Under the pieces are notes generated by a model. It saw only the letters and a list, made by a program, of their open reading frames with translations, searched no databases and was not told the DNA's origin. Of a stretch of 45,700 nt of DNA, positions 29,326 through 38,011 are shown one piece after another. The position numbers were made by a program, and so were the translations under genes. The DNA is taken from positions 1-45,700 of the forward strand of contig SUZL01000015.1 of NCBI GenBank assembly GCA_015059925.1. The letters run 5' to 3'. The DNA comes from Rikenellaceae bacterium. Lineage in GTDB: Bacteria; Bacteroidota; Bacteroidia; Bacteroidales; Rikenellaceae. Position 1 is the stretch's first letter. Each line of letters starts with the position of its first letter.

Positions 29326-29333
29326 CAAATATA
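29326..29333 (-). promoter_or_regulatory. -7 element TATATTTG for the coiled-coil membrane protein gene
   Basis: Minus-strand TATATTTG lies 50 nt upstream of the start codon at 29276, just past the stop codon of the DUF3108 gene. Confidence 0.6.
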
Positions 29334-29334
29334 G

Positions 29335-30135
29335 TCATTTTTTTATAAAACTATCCAACGGATAGCGTAAACCTTCGTAACTTGACAGATAAGCCTGCAC
29401 GCTACCTACCTTTATGGGCGATTTGATGTAGAGCGGAATCTTGTTCCGATCGTCCGAGATCCACACCTCGAACTCCGTGCCGTCCTGAAAGGCGTAGCCA
29501 TCCGAGGTGGCTATCTTGCAGCGGAACTTGAGCGTGTTGAAGCGCCCCAGATTCTTGATCTTCTTCACCTCGCGCCCCTCGTAGCGGAACTTCAGGTAAC
29601 GCACCGTATCCTCCAGCACCATCTCCAGCTCGCGCTCATATCCGGGCACGATCTCGCTGTCGGGGACGGTGCGCAGGTTGAAGTAGAGCGATATGGCATC
29701 CATACCCTTCTGCTTGATCTCGAGCGTGCGATACTCGACGGGGCGCTGGCGCGTCTGCCAGCGGGTATATACCTTATTATTATTGTAGTCGAACGTGAAG
29801 ACGCTTTTGCGTGTGTAGTCGCCCTCCTTCAGGTCGGCCTCGAAGCGGCGCGTGAGCAGCGTCTCGGGATCGATCCAAATCGTGTAGGCATCCTTGACGG
29901 GGAGAATCCAATTGAAGGCGCGGGCCGTCTGCCCCATACCATAGACCTTCAGCGCGGGTGCGCCGTCGAGCGTCGATTCCGTCGTCTGGATTATGACGTT
30001 CGCCACCTCGGTGTTGGGGAAGAGTTTGGCGCGGTAGCTCATCTTGTAATTGAGCGTCTCGCCCGGAACGTAGAGTTGTGCTTGGGCCGCGACGCAGCTC
30101 AAGAGTAGGGCGAGTATCGAAAGGAGTCGTTTCAT
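29335..30135 (-). CDS. DUF3108 family exported protein
   Basis: 266 residues with a cleavable signal peptide (LLSILALLLSCVAAQA). The mature protein begins with YVPGETLNYKMSYRAKLFPNTEVANVIIQ and contains YTIWIDPETLLTRRFEADLKEG and FEVWISDDRNKIPLYIKSPIKVGSVQAYLSSYEG, the recurring beta-strand pattern of DUF3108, a periplasmic/cell-envelope family of unknown role. The gene follows recG by 59 nt on the same strand and may be read from the recG promoter. Confidence 0.88.
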   Translation of the reverse strand: MKRLLSILALLLSCVAAQAQLYVPGETLNYKMSYRAKLFPNTEVANVIIQTTESTLDGAPALKVYGMGQTARAFNWILPVKDAYTIWIDPETLLTRRFEADLKEGDYTRKSVFTFDYNNNKVYTRWQTRQRPVEYRTLEIKQKGMDAISLYFNLRTVPDSEIVPGYERELEMVLEDTVRYLKFRYEGREVKKIKNLGRFNTLKFRCKIATSDGYAFQDGTEFEVWISDDRNKIPLYIKSPIKVGSVQAYLSSYEGLRYPLDSFIKK

Positions 30136-30194
30136 CGTTAGTTGTTGTGTGGTTACTTACTTAACGCTCGGTAGCGCGATTTTATTGCCGCGAG

Positions 30195-32309
30195 CTATGA
30201 GATCATCGAGAAGTCGAACCGCTGACCGCCACCGTGACGCTTGCGAAGCTCGCGCAGGCCCGCGTGTTCCTTTCGCTCTAGACGCGAATCCTCCTTCAGA
30301 ATCTCTATGGCCGCCTCGCGTGCCGTCTGCAACAGAGGAGCATCGAGCGTAGGGTTGGCAATCTTCAGATCAAATGCCATACCACTCTGCTGCGTGCCGT
30401 TTATGTCGCCCGCACCGCGCAGCTTCATATCCAGCTCCGAGAGTCGGAAACCGTCGGTTGTCTGACACATCGCCTGCAAGCGCTGACGCGCCTCGCGCGA
30501 GAGCTTCTCGCCCGACATCAGTATGCAGAACGACTCGCCTCCGCCACGTCCCACGCGGCCGCGTAGCTGGTGCAGCTGCGAGAGGCCGAAACGCTCGGCC
30601 GACTCGATGACCATCACCGTTGCGTTGGGCACATCGACACCCACCTCGATGACCGACGTAGCCACCAGAATATCGGCTTCGTGATCCTTGAACTGCCGCA
30701 TCGACTCCTCCTTATCCTGCGGCTTCATCTTGCCGTGGCAGACCGTTACGCGGTAGTCGGGTAGGGGGAAGCCCCTCACGATCGACTCGAAACCATCCTC
30801 CAAGTCCTTGTAATCCATCGTCTCGGACTCCTTGATCAGCGGATATACCACATATACCTGCCGTCCTGCGGCAATCTGCCGACGCAGGAATCCCCACAGC
30901 TTCAGTCGTGCCGAGTCGGTGTAGTGGTAGGTGCGTATGGGCTGGCGGCCCGGGGGCAGCTCGTCAATCACCGAGACATCCAGATCGCCGTAGAGCGTCA
31001 TCGCCAGCGTGCGCGGAATGGGCGTCGCGGTCATCACGAGGATGTGGGGCGGCTGCTGATTCTTGGTCCAGAGGCGGGCGCGCTGCTCCACGCCGAAGCG
31101 GTGCTGCTCGTCGATCACGACATAACCCAAATTCGAGAACTGCACACGATCCTCAATCAGCGCGTGCGTGCCGATCAATATATCCACCTCACCCGAGGCT
31201 ATTCCCTCGAGTGCAATGCGGCGCTCCTTAGCCTTCGACGATCCCGTCAGGATGGCCACGTGCAGGCCCAGCCCCTCGGTCTGGCGCGTTATGGTCGAGA
31301 AGTGCTGGCGCGCGAGAATCTCGGTCGGTGCCATCATACAGGCCTGAAAACCATTATCTACGGCCAGCAGCATCGACATCAGCGCGACCATCGTCTTGCC
31401 GCTACCCACGTCGCCCTGCAACAGACGATTCATCTGGTAGCCCGAGATGCAATCCTGTCGAATCTCCTTCACTACGCGCTTCTGCGCGTTGGTCAGCGGA
31501 AAGGGTATGCGGTGATTGAAGAAGTCGTTGAATTTCTCCCCCACCTTGGGAAAGAGGAATCCCCCTCGGCGCGAGAGTCGCTCCTGTCGCAGCGACTGCA
31601 CCGAGAGCTGAACGCCCAAGAACTCGTCGAACTTGAGTCGGCGCTCGGCAGCCTTCAGCTGCTCGGCCGATGCGGGGAAGTGAATATCGTGCAGCGCCTC
31701 GCGGCGGGAGATAAGGTCGTAGCGGCGAAGCAGCGCGGCGGGGAGATTCTCGGTGATGTGATCCTTCCCGACGTTCCACGCATTGCGGATGATCGTTAGA
31801 AATCCCTTTGCGCCCAGAGTCGATGCAATCTTCTCGGTCGAGGAGTAGATGCCCTGCATCGCGTAGCGATCCTCGCGGCTCATAGCCCGCTCGACAAGCT
31901 CCAGCTCGGGGTGGGCAAACTGCACCTCGCCCCGATAGAGCGTGGGGCGTCCGAAGATGATGTACTCGCGTCCTACCTCGACACTCTTCTCCACCCACTT
32001 TATGCCGCGAAACCACGTCAGCTCGACCGAGCCCGTCGCATCCGACGCAAAGGCTGTGAAGCGTTGCTTGCGGCCCGTTCCCGAGTAGGCTACGCCCGTA
32101 ATGCGGGCACGCACCTGCACAAGCGAGGTCTCCATCGCGGAGGTGATCTCGGCTATGGAGTGAATCTTTGTTCGATCGACATAGCGGAAGGGGTAGAACG
32201 ACAGCAGATCGCCAATGGTAACGATGCCCAACTCCTTCTCCAGAAGTTTTGCTCGTACCTCGCCCACGCCCGGGACGAACTTGACGCTATTGTCGAGAAT
32301 CGTTGCCAT
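30195..32309 (-). CDS. recG: ATP-dependent DNA helicase RecG
   Basis: 704 residues. RecG unwinds and regresses stalled replication forks and Holliday junctions. The N-terminal wedge/OB domain (about 50-150) precedes helicase motif I (LLQGDVGSGKTMVALM), motif II (YVVIDEQHRFGVEQR, DEQH box), motif III (MTATPIP), then motifs IV-VI including ATSVIEVGVDVPNATVMVIESAERFGLSQLHQLRGRVGRG. The C-terminus is complete. A TAnnTTTG box lies only 4 nt upstream of the start codon, so the mRNA is probably leaderless. Confidence 0.97.
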   Translation of the reverse strand: MATILDNSVKFVPGVGEVRAKLLEKELGIVTIGDLLSFYPFRYVDRTKIHSIAEITSAMETSLVQVRARITGVAYSGTGRKQRFTAFASDATGSVELTWFRGIKWVEKSVEVGREYIIFGRPTLYRGEVQFAHPELELVERAMSREDRYAMQGIYSSTEKIASTLGAKGFLTIIRNAWNVGKDHITENLPAALLRRYDLISRREALHDIHFPASAEQLKAAERRLKFDEFLGVQLSVQSLRQERLSRRGGFLFPKVGEKFNDFFNHRIPFPLTNAQKRVVKEIRQDCISGYQMNRLLQGDVGSGKTMVALMSMLLAVDNGFQACMMAPTEILARQHFSTITRQTEGLGLHVAILTGSSKAKERRIALEGIASGEVDILIGTHALIEDRVQFSNLGYVVIDEQHRFGVEQRARLWTKNQQPPHILVMTATPIPRTLAMTLYGDLDVSVIDELPPGRQPIRTYHYTDSARLKLWGFLRRQIAAGRQVYVVYPLIKESETMDYKDLEDGFESIVRGFPLPDYRVTVCHGKMKPQDKEESMRQFKDHEADILVATSVIEVGVDVPNATVMVIESAERFGLSQLHQLRGRVGRGGGESFCILMSGEKLSREARQRLQAMCQTTDGFRLSELDMKLRGAGDINGTQQSGMAFDLKIANPTLDAPLLQTAREAAIEILKEDSRLERKEHAGLRELRKRHGGGQRFDFSMIS

Positions 32310-32313
32310 ACGA

Positions 32314-32321
32314 CAAAGGTA
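32314..32321 (-). promoter_or_regulatory. -7 element TACCTTTG giving a leaderless recG transcript
   Basis: Minus-strand TACCTTTG ends 4 nt before the recG ATG at 32309, so transcription would start at about the A of the start codon. Confidence 0.6.
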
Positions 32322-32363
32322 AAAATAATTGTATTAAAGGTAGGAATTTTTTCCGATTTTTCT

Positions 32364-32371
32364 TAAATTTG
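32364..32371 (+). promoter_or_regulatory. -7 element TAAATTTG for dhaK-dhaL-lsrF
   Basis: TAAATTTG followed by CTTTTGCAG, 58 nt upstream of the first dhaK ATG. It is divergent from recG. Confidence 0.55.
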
Positions 32372-32429
32372 CTTTTGCAGCCTATGGCCTGCATCCAACC
32401 TGCGACAAAACAACTTAAAACAGATAACA

Positions 32430-33446
32430 ATGGAGAAGATTATGACAAAGTTTATCAACTCGCCCGAGGCAGTTACGGCCGAGTTGTTGGAGGGTTATGT
32501 ATTGGCATATCCCGATCAGGTGGCTCTCGCAGCCGAGAATATCGTCGTAAGAAAGAATCCCAAGAGCGAGGATAAGGTGGCTATCGTTACACTCGGAGGC
32601 TCGGGCCACGAGCCTGCGCTGAGCGGTTTTGTTGGCGATGGTATGTTGGATTGCTCGGTTGTGGGCGATGTATTTGCCGCTCCGGGCGCGCAGCGACTGT
32701 TTCAGGCCCTGCAGCTGATGAAGCGCGAGGCGGGTATCCTGCTCGTAGTGCTGAACCATTCGGGCGACGTTATGAGCGCCAATATGGCGTGCCAGCTGGC
32801 CGAGCGGGCTGGCATCAAGGTGCGCAAGGTGCTCACCTACGACGACGTGAGCGCAGGAATCGGCGCGCCGAAGGAGGATCGCCGCGGCTTGGCGGGTTGC
32901 GTGCCTCTGTATAAGATTCTGGGAGCTGCTGCCGATGAGGGCCGCTCGCTCGATGAGCTGGTGGAGATTGCCGAGCGCTATACGGCCAATTCGGCTACGC
33001 TGGCCGTTGCGATGCGTCGCTGCACCCACCCGCAGAACGATGCTGCCATCACGGATCTTCCCGACGGCATTATGGAGATCGGTGCAGGTCAGCACGGCGA
33101 GGGCGGCGGTGGTCGCAAGCCTCTGGTGTCGGCCGATGCAACGGCTGCGGAGATGGTCGATCTGTTGTGCCAGCAGCTGCAGCCCAAGGCTGGTAGCAAG
33201 CTGATGCTTATTATAAATGGTGTGGGCGCTACTACACATATGGAGCTCAATATCGTCTTCCGCAAGGCATACAAGGAGCTGGTGGCTCGCGGTTATGAGA
33301 TCGCTGTGAGCCGTATTCAGGAGATCCTGACTGTTCAGGAGCAGGCCGGCTTCCAGATGGTTATGGCTGTTCTGGACGACGATCACATCAATTACCTTAA
33401 GAATAAACCCTCTAACGCACCCTACTGGGTGGAGATTGGCCGATAG
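32430..33446 (+). CDS. dhaK: DhaK-type dihydroxyacetone/erythrulose kinase, substrate-binding subunit
   Basis: 338 residues. ATG at 32442 (M5) is an equally good start, with GGAGAAG 5 nt before it. DhaK forms a covalent hemiaminal with the keto group of dihydroxyacetone-like substrates. LGGSGHEPALSGFVGDGML holds the H60 region, NHSGD the D113 counterpart, and GAGQHGEGG the covalent histidine (H222). No PTS-type dhaM is nearby, so an ATP-dependent pair with DhaL (3-nt gap) is likely. Relatives act on dihydroxyacetone, erythrulose or other short keto sugars, and the true substrate is open. The lsrF-like gene follows in the operon. Confidence 0.9.
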   Translation: MEKIMTKFINSPEAVTAELLEGYVLAYPDQVALAAENIVVRKNPKSEDKVAIVTLGGSGHEPALSGFVGDGMLDCSVVGDVFAAPGAQRLFQALQLMKREAGILLVVLNHSGDVMSANMACQLAERAGIKVRKVLTYDDVSAGIGAPKEDRRGLAGCVPLYKILGAAADEGRSLDELVEIAERYTANSATLAVAMRRCTHPQNDAAITDLPDGIMEIGAGQHGEGGGGRKPLVSADATAAEMVDLLCQQLQPKAGSKLMLIINGVGATTHMELNIVFRKAYKELVARGYEIAVSRIQEILTVQEQAGFQMVMAVLDDDHINYLKNKPSNAPYWVEIGR

Positions 33447-33448
33447 CT

Positions 33449-34078
33449 ATGGCACAGCGAGAGCTTAAGTTCGATGAGTGGTGCGCGATGTGGCAGTGTG
33501 CCCTCGAGCGCATCTCGGCCCGCGAGGCGGAGTTTTCGGAGCTCGATGCCGCGTTGGGCGATGGCGACCACGGTCAGGCTATCGTGGGCGCGATGAAGGT
33601 CGTTGTGGATAAGCTCAGCGCGGGCGCAAACTTCCGCTCGGCACTTGGCGATGCGGGTATGGAGGTGCTGATGGCCATCAGCGGCTCGACCAGCACTCTG
33701 CTTGGAGCCCTACTGCTGGGTATGAGCGACGGCGTGGGCGCGGTGGATGTGATTGGCGCAAAGGACTTTAAGTCGATGTTCGGCTGGGGCCTGAAGAATG
33801 TGCAGCAGCAGACGCGCGCGATAGTTGGCGACAAGACGATGATGGATGCTCTGATCCCCGCCGTTGATGCAATTCTGGATTGCGAGTCGGAGGATATAGC
33901 CGAGATTATGGCCTCGGCGGCCGAGGCTGCGGCAAAGGGTGCCGAGGCGACGGTTGCGATGCAGGCCCGTTTCGGTCGTGCGCGTAACTATGGCGAGCGT
34001 TCGGTCGGCGTGATGGATAGCGGTGCGGCATCGTGGAGCTGTATGATTGCGGCCTTTGCGGAGGCACTGAATAGTTAA
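33449..34078 (+). CDS. dhaL: DhaL-type kinase, nucleotide-binding subunit
   Basis: 209 residues. The DAALGDGDHGQAI motif (residues about 29-41) supplies the aspartates that coordinate the Mg-nucleotide in DAK2-type domains. GSTSTLLGALLLGM and SAEAAAKGAEATVAMQARFGRARNYGERSVGVMDSGAASW match the helical-barrel domain. It begins 3 nt after dhaK and ends 20 nt before the lsrF-like gene, so the three are one operon. Confidence 0.92.
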   Translation: MAQRELKFDEWCAMWQCALERISAREAEFSELDAALGDGDHGQAIVGAMKVVVDKLSAGANFRSALGDAGMEVLMAISGSTSTLLGALLLGMSDGVGAVDVIGAKDFKSMFGWGLKNVQQQTRAIVGDKTMMDALIPAVDAILDCESEDIAEIMASAAEAAAKGAEATVAMQARFGRARNYGERSVGVMDSGAASWSCMIAAFAEALNS

Positions 34079-34098
34079 TGAATTAAAAACAGTTTTTT

Positions 34099-34968
34099 AT
34101 GGCAGATATGGATGGCTTCCGTGAAGCCACAAATTTTGGAATTGGTCAAGAGGCTCACACCGAGCGTGTTGCGATTAAAGGAACGGAGAATATGGGCTGG
34201 GGTATGAAAAACCGCCTCTCGCGCATCTTCAATCCTCGCAGCGGCCGAACGGTGATGCTGGCCTTCGACCACGGATTCATTATGGGCCCCACGTCGGGAC
34301 TCGAGCGCATCGACCTCTCGATCGTGCCGCTGGTGGAGTACGCCGACTGTCTGATGTGTACGCGCGGTATTCTGCAAACGACCATCCCTGCGGGCGTAGA
34401 TAAACCCGTATGCTTGCGTTCTGACGCTGGCTCGACGGTGCTGACAGAGCTTAACCGCAACCTTCTGATCGACGTTGAGGATGCCATTCGCATCAACGCC
34501 TCGGCGATGGCCGTTATGCTCTCGGCGGGCGATGGCGATCAGGAGTTTACGACGGTGGCAAACCTCGTTCGTGCGGCCGATGCGGGTGCGCGCTACGGCA
34601 TCCCCGTGATGGGCGTTACGGCCGTAGGCAAACAGATGGCGCGCGATGCGCGTTACTTCGCTCTGGCTTCGCGCGTGTGTGCCGAGAATGGTGCTAACAT
34701 CGTCAAGACCTACTACTGCGATGGCTTCGAGAAGGTGGTGGCATCGTGCCCCGTGCCGGTGGTTATCGCGGGTGGTAAGAAGCTGCCCGAGCTGGAGGCG
34801 CTGGAGTTGTGCTATAACGCTATAAATGAGGGCGCTGCGGGTGTCGATATGGGCCGCAACGTATTCCAGAGCGACAAGCCTGCGGCAATGATTCAGGCCG
34901 TAAGGGGCGTTGTTCACGACGGACTGACGCCGCACGAGGCATATGAGATGTATCAGGATTTGAAGTAA
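34099..34968 (+). CDS. lsrF: LsrF-like thiolase/aldolase (DeoC/FbaB superfamily)
   Basis: 289 residues, about the E. coli LsrF length. E. coli LsrF is the last enzyme of phospho-AI-2 degradation, a CoA-dependent thiolase giving DHAP and acetyl-CoA. Here the near-identical blocks are GMKNRLSRIFNP, TVMLAFDHG, ERIDLSIVPL, LMCTRGIL, YCDGFEKVVASCPVPVVIAGGKKLPE and GVDMGRNVFQSDKPAAMI. The Schiff-base lysine falls at K203, the same position as E. coli K203. Strong full-length similarity supports the family, but lsrK, lsrG and the lsr transporter are absent nearby. The partner kinase here is DhaKL, so the physiological substrate may be a different short keto-sugar phosphate. Confidence 0.9.
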   Translation: MADMDGFREATNFGIGQEAHTERVAIKGTENMGWGMKNRLSRIFNPRSGRTVMLAFDHGFIMGPTSGLERIDLSIVPLVEYADCLMCTRGILQTTIPAGVDKPVCLRSDAGSTVLTELNRNLLIDVEDAIRINASAMAVMLSAGDGDQEFTTVANLVRAADAGARYGIPVMGVTAVGKQMARDARYFALASRVCAENGANIVKTYYCDGFEKVVASCPVPVVIAGGKKLPELEALELCYNAINEGAAGVDMGRNVFQSDKPAAMIQAVRGVVHDGLTPHEAYEMYQDLK

Positions 34969-34986
34969 TTTTCGCGGTGAAAGGCT

Positions 34987-34994
34987 TAACTTTG
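34987..34994 (+). promoter_or_regulatory. -7 element TAACTTTG for rhaD
   Basis: TAACTTTG followed by CACC, 21 nt upstream of rhaD and 18 nt past the lsrF-like stop codon. rhaD can therefore be expressed separately from dhaKL-lsrF. Confidence 0.6.
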
Positions 34995-35015
34995 CACCAA
35001 TCAAACAGTTGAATT

Positions 35016-35825
35016 ATGGAATCAATACTTAAGAATCGCCCTGCACTCGAGCACGCCGTATGGCAGGCCGCCGAGGTGGCCGGCTACCTGTGGCAGAAGG
35101 GTTGGGCGGAGCGTAATGGCGGTAACATCACGCTCAATATCACCGAATATGTTGACGACGAGATCCGCGCCCTGCCCGCAATCAGCGAGCCTATCGCCAT
35201 CGGTATGCATCTGCCGATGTTGAAGGGTTGCTACTTCTACTGCAAGGGTACGCAGAAGCGTATGCGCGATCTGGCGCGTTGGCCTATGGACAACGGCTCG
35301 ATCATCCGCATCCTCGACGATTGCGAACACTACGAGATCATCGCCGACAACCCCGTTATGCCCACCTCGGAGGCTCCCGCCCACCTGAGCGTGCATAACT
35401 ACCTGCTGGAGAAGGGCTCGCCCTGCCGTGCGTCGTTGCATACGCACCCCATCGAGCTGATTGCCCTCACGCACAACAAGGCCTTCCTCGAGAAGGATGT
35501 GGCTACGCGCACGCTGTGGAGTATGATCCCCGAGACCAAGGCTTTCTGTCCGCGCGGTCTGGGTATCATCCCCTACGAGCTGCCTGGCTCGGTGATGCTG
35601 GCCGAGGCTACGATCCGCGAGCTGGACGACTATGACGTGGTGATGTGGGAGAAGCACGGTGTCTTTGCCGTTGATGTCGATATTATGTCGGCATTCGATC
35701 AGGTCGATGTGCTCAACAAGTCGGCGCTGATTTACGTCGCTGCCAAGTCGATGGGTTTTGAGCCCGACGGTATGAGCGATGAGCAGATGGCGGAGATGAC
35801 GCGCGCATTCAATCTGCCTAAATAA
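35016..35825 (+). CDS. rhaD: Rhamnulose-1-phosphate aldolase (class II)
   Basis: 269 residues (E. coli RhaD 274). The zinc ligands and catalytic acid are present at nearly the same spacing: E119 in PTSEAPAH, H142 and H144 in SLHTHPIE, and H214 in MWEKHGVFAVD. The N-terminal LWQKGWAERNGGNITL matches RhaD. The enzyme cleaves L-rhamnulose-1-phosphate to DHAP and L-lactaldehyde. Related class II aldolases also cleave other 1-phospho-ketoses. No rhaA or rhaB lies in the window, so rhamnose use is not established. It has its own promoter, and its stop codon is joined to element remnant D. Confidence 0.92.
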   Translation: MESILKNRPALEHAVWQAAEVAGYLWQKGWAERNGGNITLNITEYVDDEIRALPAISEPIAIGMHLPMLKGCYFYCKGTQKRMRDLARWPMDNGSIIRILDDCEHYEIIADNPVMPTSEAPAHLSVHNYLLEKGSPCRASLHTHPIELIALTHNKAFLEKDVATRTLWSMIPETKAFCPRGLGIIPYELPGSVMLAEATIRELDDYDVVMWEKHGVFAVDVDIMSAFDQVDVLNKSALIYVAAKSMGFEPDGMSDEQMAEMTRAFNLPK

Positions 35826-35852
35826 GAAATTGCCTATTGTTATACAATTTCT
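35825..35852 (+). repeat. Structured element remnant D (internally deleted)
   Basis: AGAAATTGCCT joined to TTGTTATACAATTTCT. The left part matches the left end of copy C and the right part matches the right end of copies A-C, with the ~95-nt middle missing. The ends still pair (AGAAATTG/CAATTTCT). It starts at the last base of the rhaD stop codon, and a terminator follows 10 nt later. Confidence 0.6.
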
Positions 35853-35861
35853 AAGAATGTA

Positions 35862-35898
35862 AAGAGCCTGTGCAAGAATCTGCGCAGGCTCTTTTTTT
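35862..35898 (+). terminator. Intrinsic terminator of rhaD
   Basis: Arms AAGAGCCTGTGC and GCGCAGGCTCTT around an 8-nt loop, then T7. It is similar in arm sequence to the terminator after yidD/element C. Confidence 0.9.
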
Positions 35899-35998
35899 GA
35901 CCTCACATCGGTTTTATTATGTAAAATATTTTAGTTCAAGGTAGGCCACGATTAGAGATTATACTCCCCTTTAACTGAAAATGGCAACTTTAGCGCAT

Positions 35999-36031
35999 AA
36001 AAAAAGTCCGAACCCGCGAGGATTCGGACTT
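35999..36031 (-). terminator. Intrinsic terminator of susC-susD
   Basis: Minus-strand arms AGTCCGAA and TTCGGACT around a 10-nt loop, followed by T7, 40 nt after the susD stop codon. Confidence 0.9.
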
Positions 36032-36070
36032 TGCTACTAAGCCAATATGCTTTTCGCTCCCTTATAGAAA

Positions 36071-37975
36071 TTAGTAACCCGGGTTCTGCTCGAGCAGGTT
36101 GTTAGAAGCCATACTGTTAGCAGAGATGGGGAAGCGGTGCTTCGTACGATCGTTCGAAGGCTCGTGATCCCACCAAGACTCGGTTACATAAGCATCCCAA
36201 CGGATGAGGTCGGTACGACGACGTGACTCGCCGAGGAACTCTACCAACCACTCGTCAAGCATACGATACTTGTCGAGGTTAGCAGCAGTTACGGGGTTGG
36301 GGTCAACGCGACCGGGGAAGTTACGAGCACGAACAGTGTTGATCAGCTCAGCTGCTGTCTCCTTGTCGCCCATACGCATCTTACACTCAGCCAGCATATA
36401 GTAGATCTCAGCCAGACGTACAACGGGAGTCATAGCGGGGTAACGCATACGCAGGTTGTCGTACTCGAGCTTATCTACGGGAGGATTGAGCTTCATAAGA
36501 CGAACACCGGTTGACTCCTCACCGTCAGCGATGGTTGAGCGCAGGTGGCCCAGATCCTTGCGGTCGATAACGAAGTACTCGTACTTGGGATTCTCGTCCG
36601 TACCTACGTTCTTACGACCGATAGGAGTACCCTCGGGGGTCCAGTCATATACGCGAAGTGCCTGGTGTGCAGGATCGTTATCGCCCATATTACCCAGACC
36701 GAAACGAGCTACAGCATCGTTCAGGTAGATAATCTTGGGCTCATCCTCGTGGATTACGATCTCGCCATTCTCGATAGTTGCGCGGCCCAGACCCTGATAC
36801 TCACGAGCACCGGTTGATACCCAAGTACCATCGTTGCGTGATGAGGGGTTAACCTGATAGCCCATCAAGAACAGACCAGTGTACTCACCATTACCCTCGT
36901 ACTTGTAGGGCTGCTTACGCAAGTCGGTGTCGTGGAACTTCGACATAGGACGACCGAGCTTGGTGGTGTACAACTCGCCGGTAGGAGAGTATGAAGGCTG
37001 GATAGCGAAACCGTTCCAGTCGCCGTAGGGAGCACCACCGAAGTACTGCTTGGTGTTGTAGTGGAACCAACGCTGCCAGTAAGAGGTGTTAGCACCTGAG
37101 TAAGTAGCATCTGAAGGAATACCGTAGATGATCTCGGGGCAGTACTCGTTACCATACTTAAATACGTCGTTCCAGTTCTCGCCCAGAGCGTAGGGACCGT
37201 AAACGCCATTGATGATATCCTCGCAAATCTTTGCACACTCTGCGTACATCGACTTAGCACCGTTGGTGTAAGGCTCTGCGTTGAAGTAGAGCTGTGCAAG
37301 CTGAGCTGCTGCAAATGCACGGTAGATGTAGGTGGTCTCCTCGCCGCCGAGCTGCTGCTTTACGGGAATCTTGTTGATGTTGTCGAGGATCAACTTCTCG
37401 ATCCACTCGAAGGTCTCAACGTCGGTAGCACGAGCCTTGATCTCGGTCTCGCCACGCTCGTAGAGAGGCATACCGCCGAAGAAATCCAAACCGTCCTTCA
37501 TAAGGTTAGCGATCACGATGTTGAGCTGAGCAACCATCAACTCCTTATCTGCATCGGTCATACCTACCTTCTCCCAATCTACATACTGCTCAAGGTCGTT
37601 GATTGCGTCGTAAGCCAACGCAACACCCATACCTACACCGTAGAAGTTAGAGTGGTAAACACCCTCGGTAACGGGGAAGATGTGGTGGTGCATATTCTGG
37701 TAAGCACCGCCATCATACCAGTCAGAACCCTTGGTGGGGATGGTGATCTCATCGGTGGTGATGGTCTGGATATCCTTACGGTGGGTATCAGTACCAATGT
37801 GCCACTTCCAGTGGGTGAAGGGGCGCATATAGCGCTGCCATACTGTCTCCTGAGAGGTAAAGAAGATCTCGGGAGCAACCGTCGAGTAGTACTCGGGGTC
37901 GGTGTTACATCCGATGCTCAATACAGCTACGGCTGCAAGCACAGATGCCTTCAAAAAATTCTTTATATTTTTCAT
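36071..37975 (-). CDS. SusD/RagB-family outer-membrane lipoprotein
   Basis: 634 residues. The lipobox is LSIGC (cysteine about 23) after a signal peptide. The SusD TPR-like core shows YRAFAAAQLAQLYFNAEPY, the typical VRLAEIYYMLAECKMRMGD, ELINTVRARNFPG, WLVEFLGESRRRTDLIRWDAYV and the final NNLLEQNPGY. SusD proteins bind glycans as lids over SusC transporters. It lies 36 nt after susC in the same operon. The glycan is unknown. Confidence 0.97.
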   Translation of the reverse strand: MKNIKNFLKASVLAAVAVLSIGCNTDPEYYSTVAPEIFFTSQETVWQRYMRPFTHWKWHIGTDTHRKDIQTITTDEITIPTKGSDWYDGGAYQNMHHHIFPVTEGVYHSNFYGVGMGVALAYDAINDLEQYVDWEKVGMTDADKELMVAQLNIVIANLMKDGLDFFGGMPLYERGETEIKARATDVETFEWIEKLILDNINKIPVKQQLGGEETTYIYRAFAAAQLAQLYFNAEPYTNGAKSMYAECAKICEDIINGVYGPYALGENWNDVFKYGNEYCPEIIYGIPSDATYSGANTSYWQRWFHYNTKQYFGGAPYGDWNGFAIQPSYSPTGELYTTKLGRPMSKFHDTDLRKQPYKYEGNGEYTGLFLMGYQVNPSSRNDGTWVSTGAREYQGLGRATIENGEIVIHEDEPKIIYLNDAVARFGLGNMGDNDPAHQALRVYDWTPEGTPIGRKNVGTDENPKYEYFVIDRKDLGHLRSTIADGEESTGVRLMKLNPPVDKLEYDNLRMRYPAMTPVVRLAEIYYMLAECKMRMGDKETAAELINTVRARNFPGRVDPNPVTAANLDKYRMLDEWLVEFLGESRRRTDLIRWDAYVTESWWDHEPSNDRTKHRFPISANSMASNNLLEQNPGY

Positions 37976-38011
37976 TTTTAATTCGTCTGTTATATTTTAC
38001 CTCTTCTTAAA

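Noticed and set aside
32430..34078. PTS-dependent dihydroxyacetone kinase
   Set aside because: No dhaM-like or PTS gene is present, and the order dhaK-dhaL-lsrF differs from the PTS operon.
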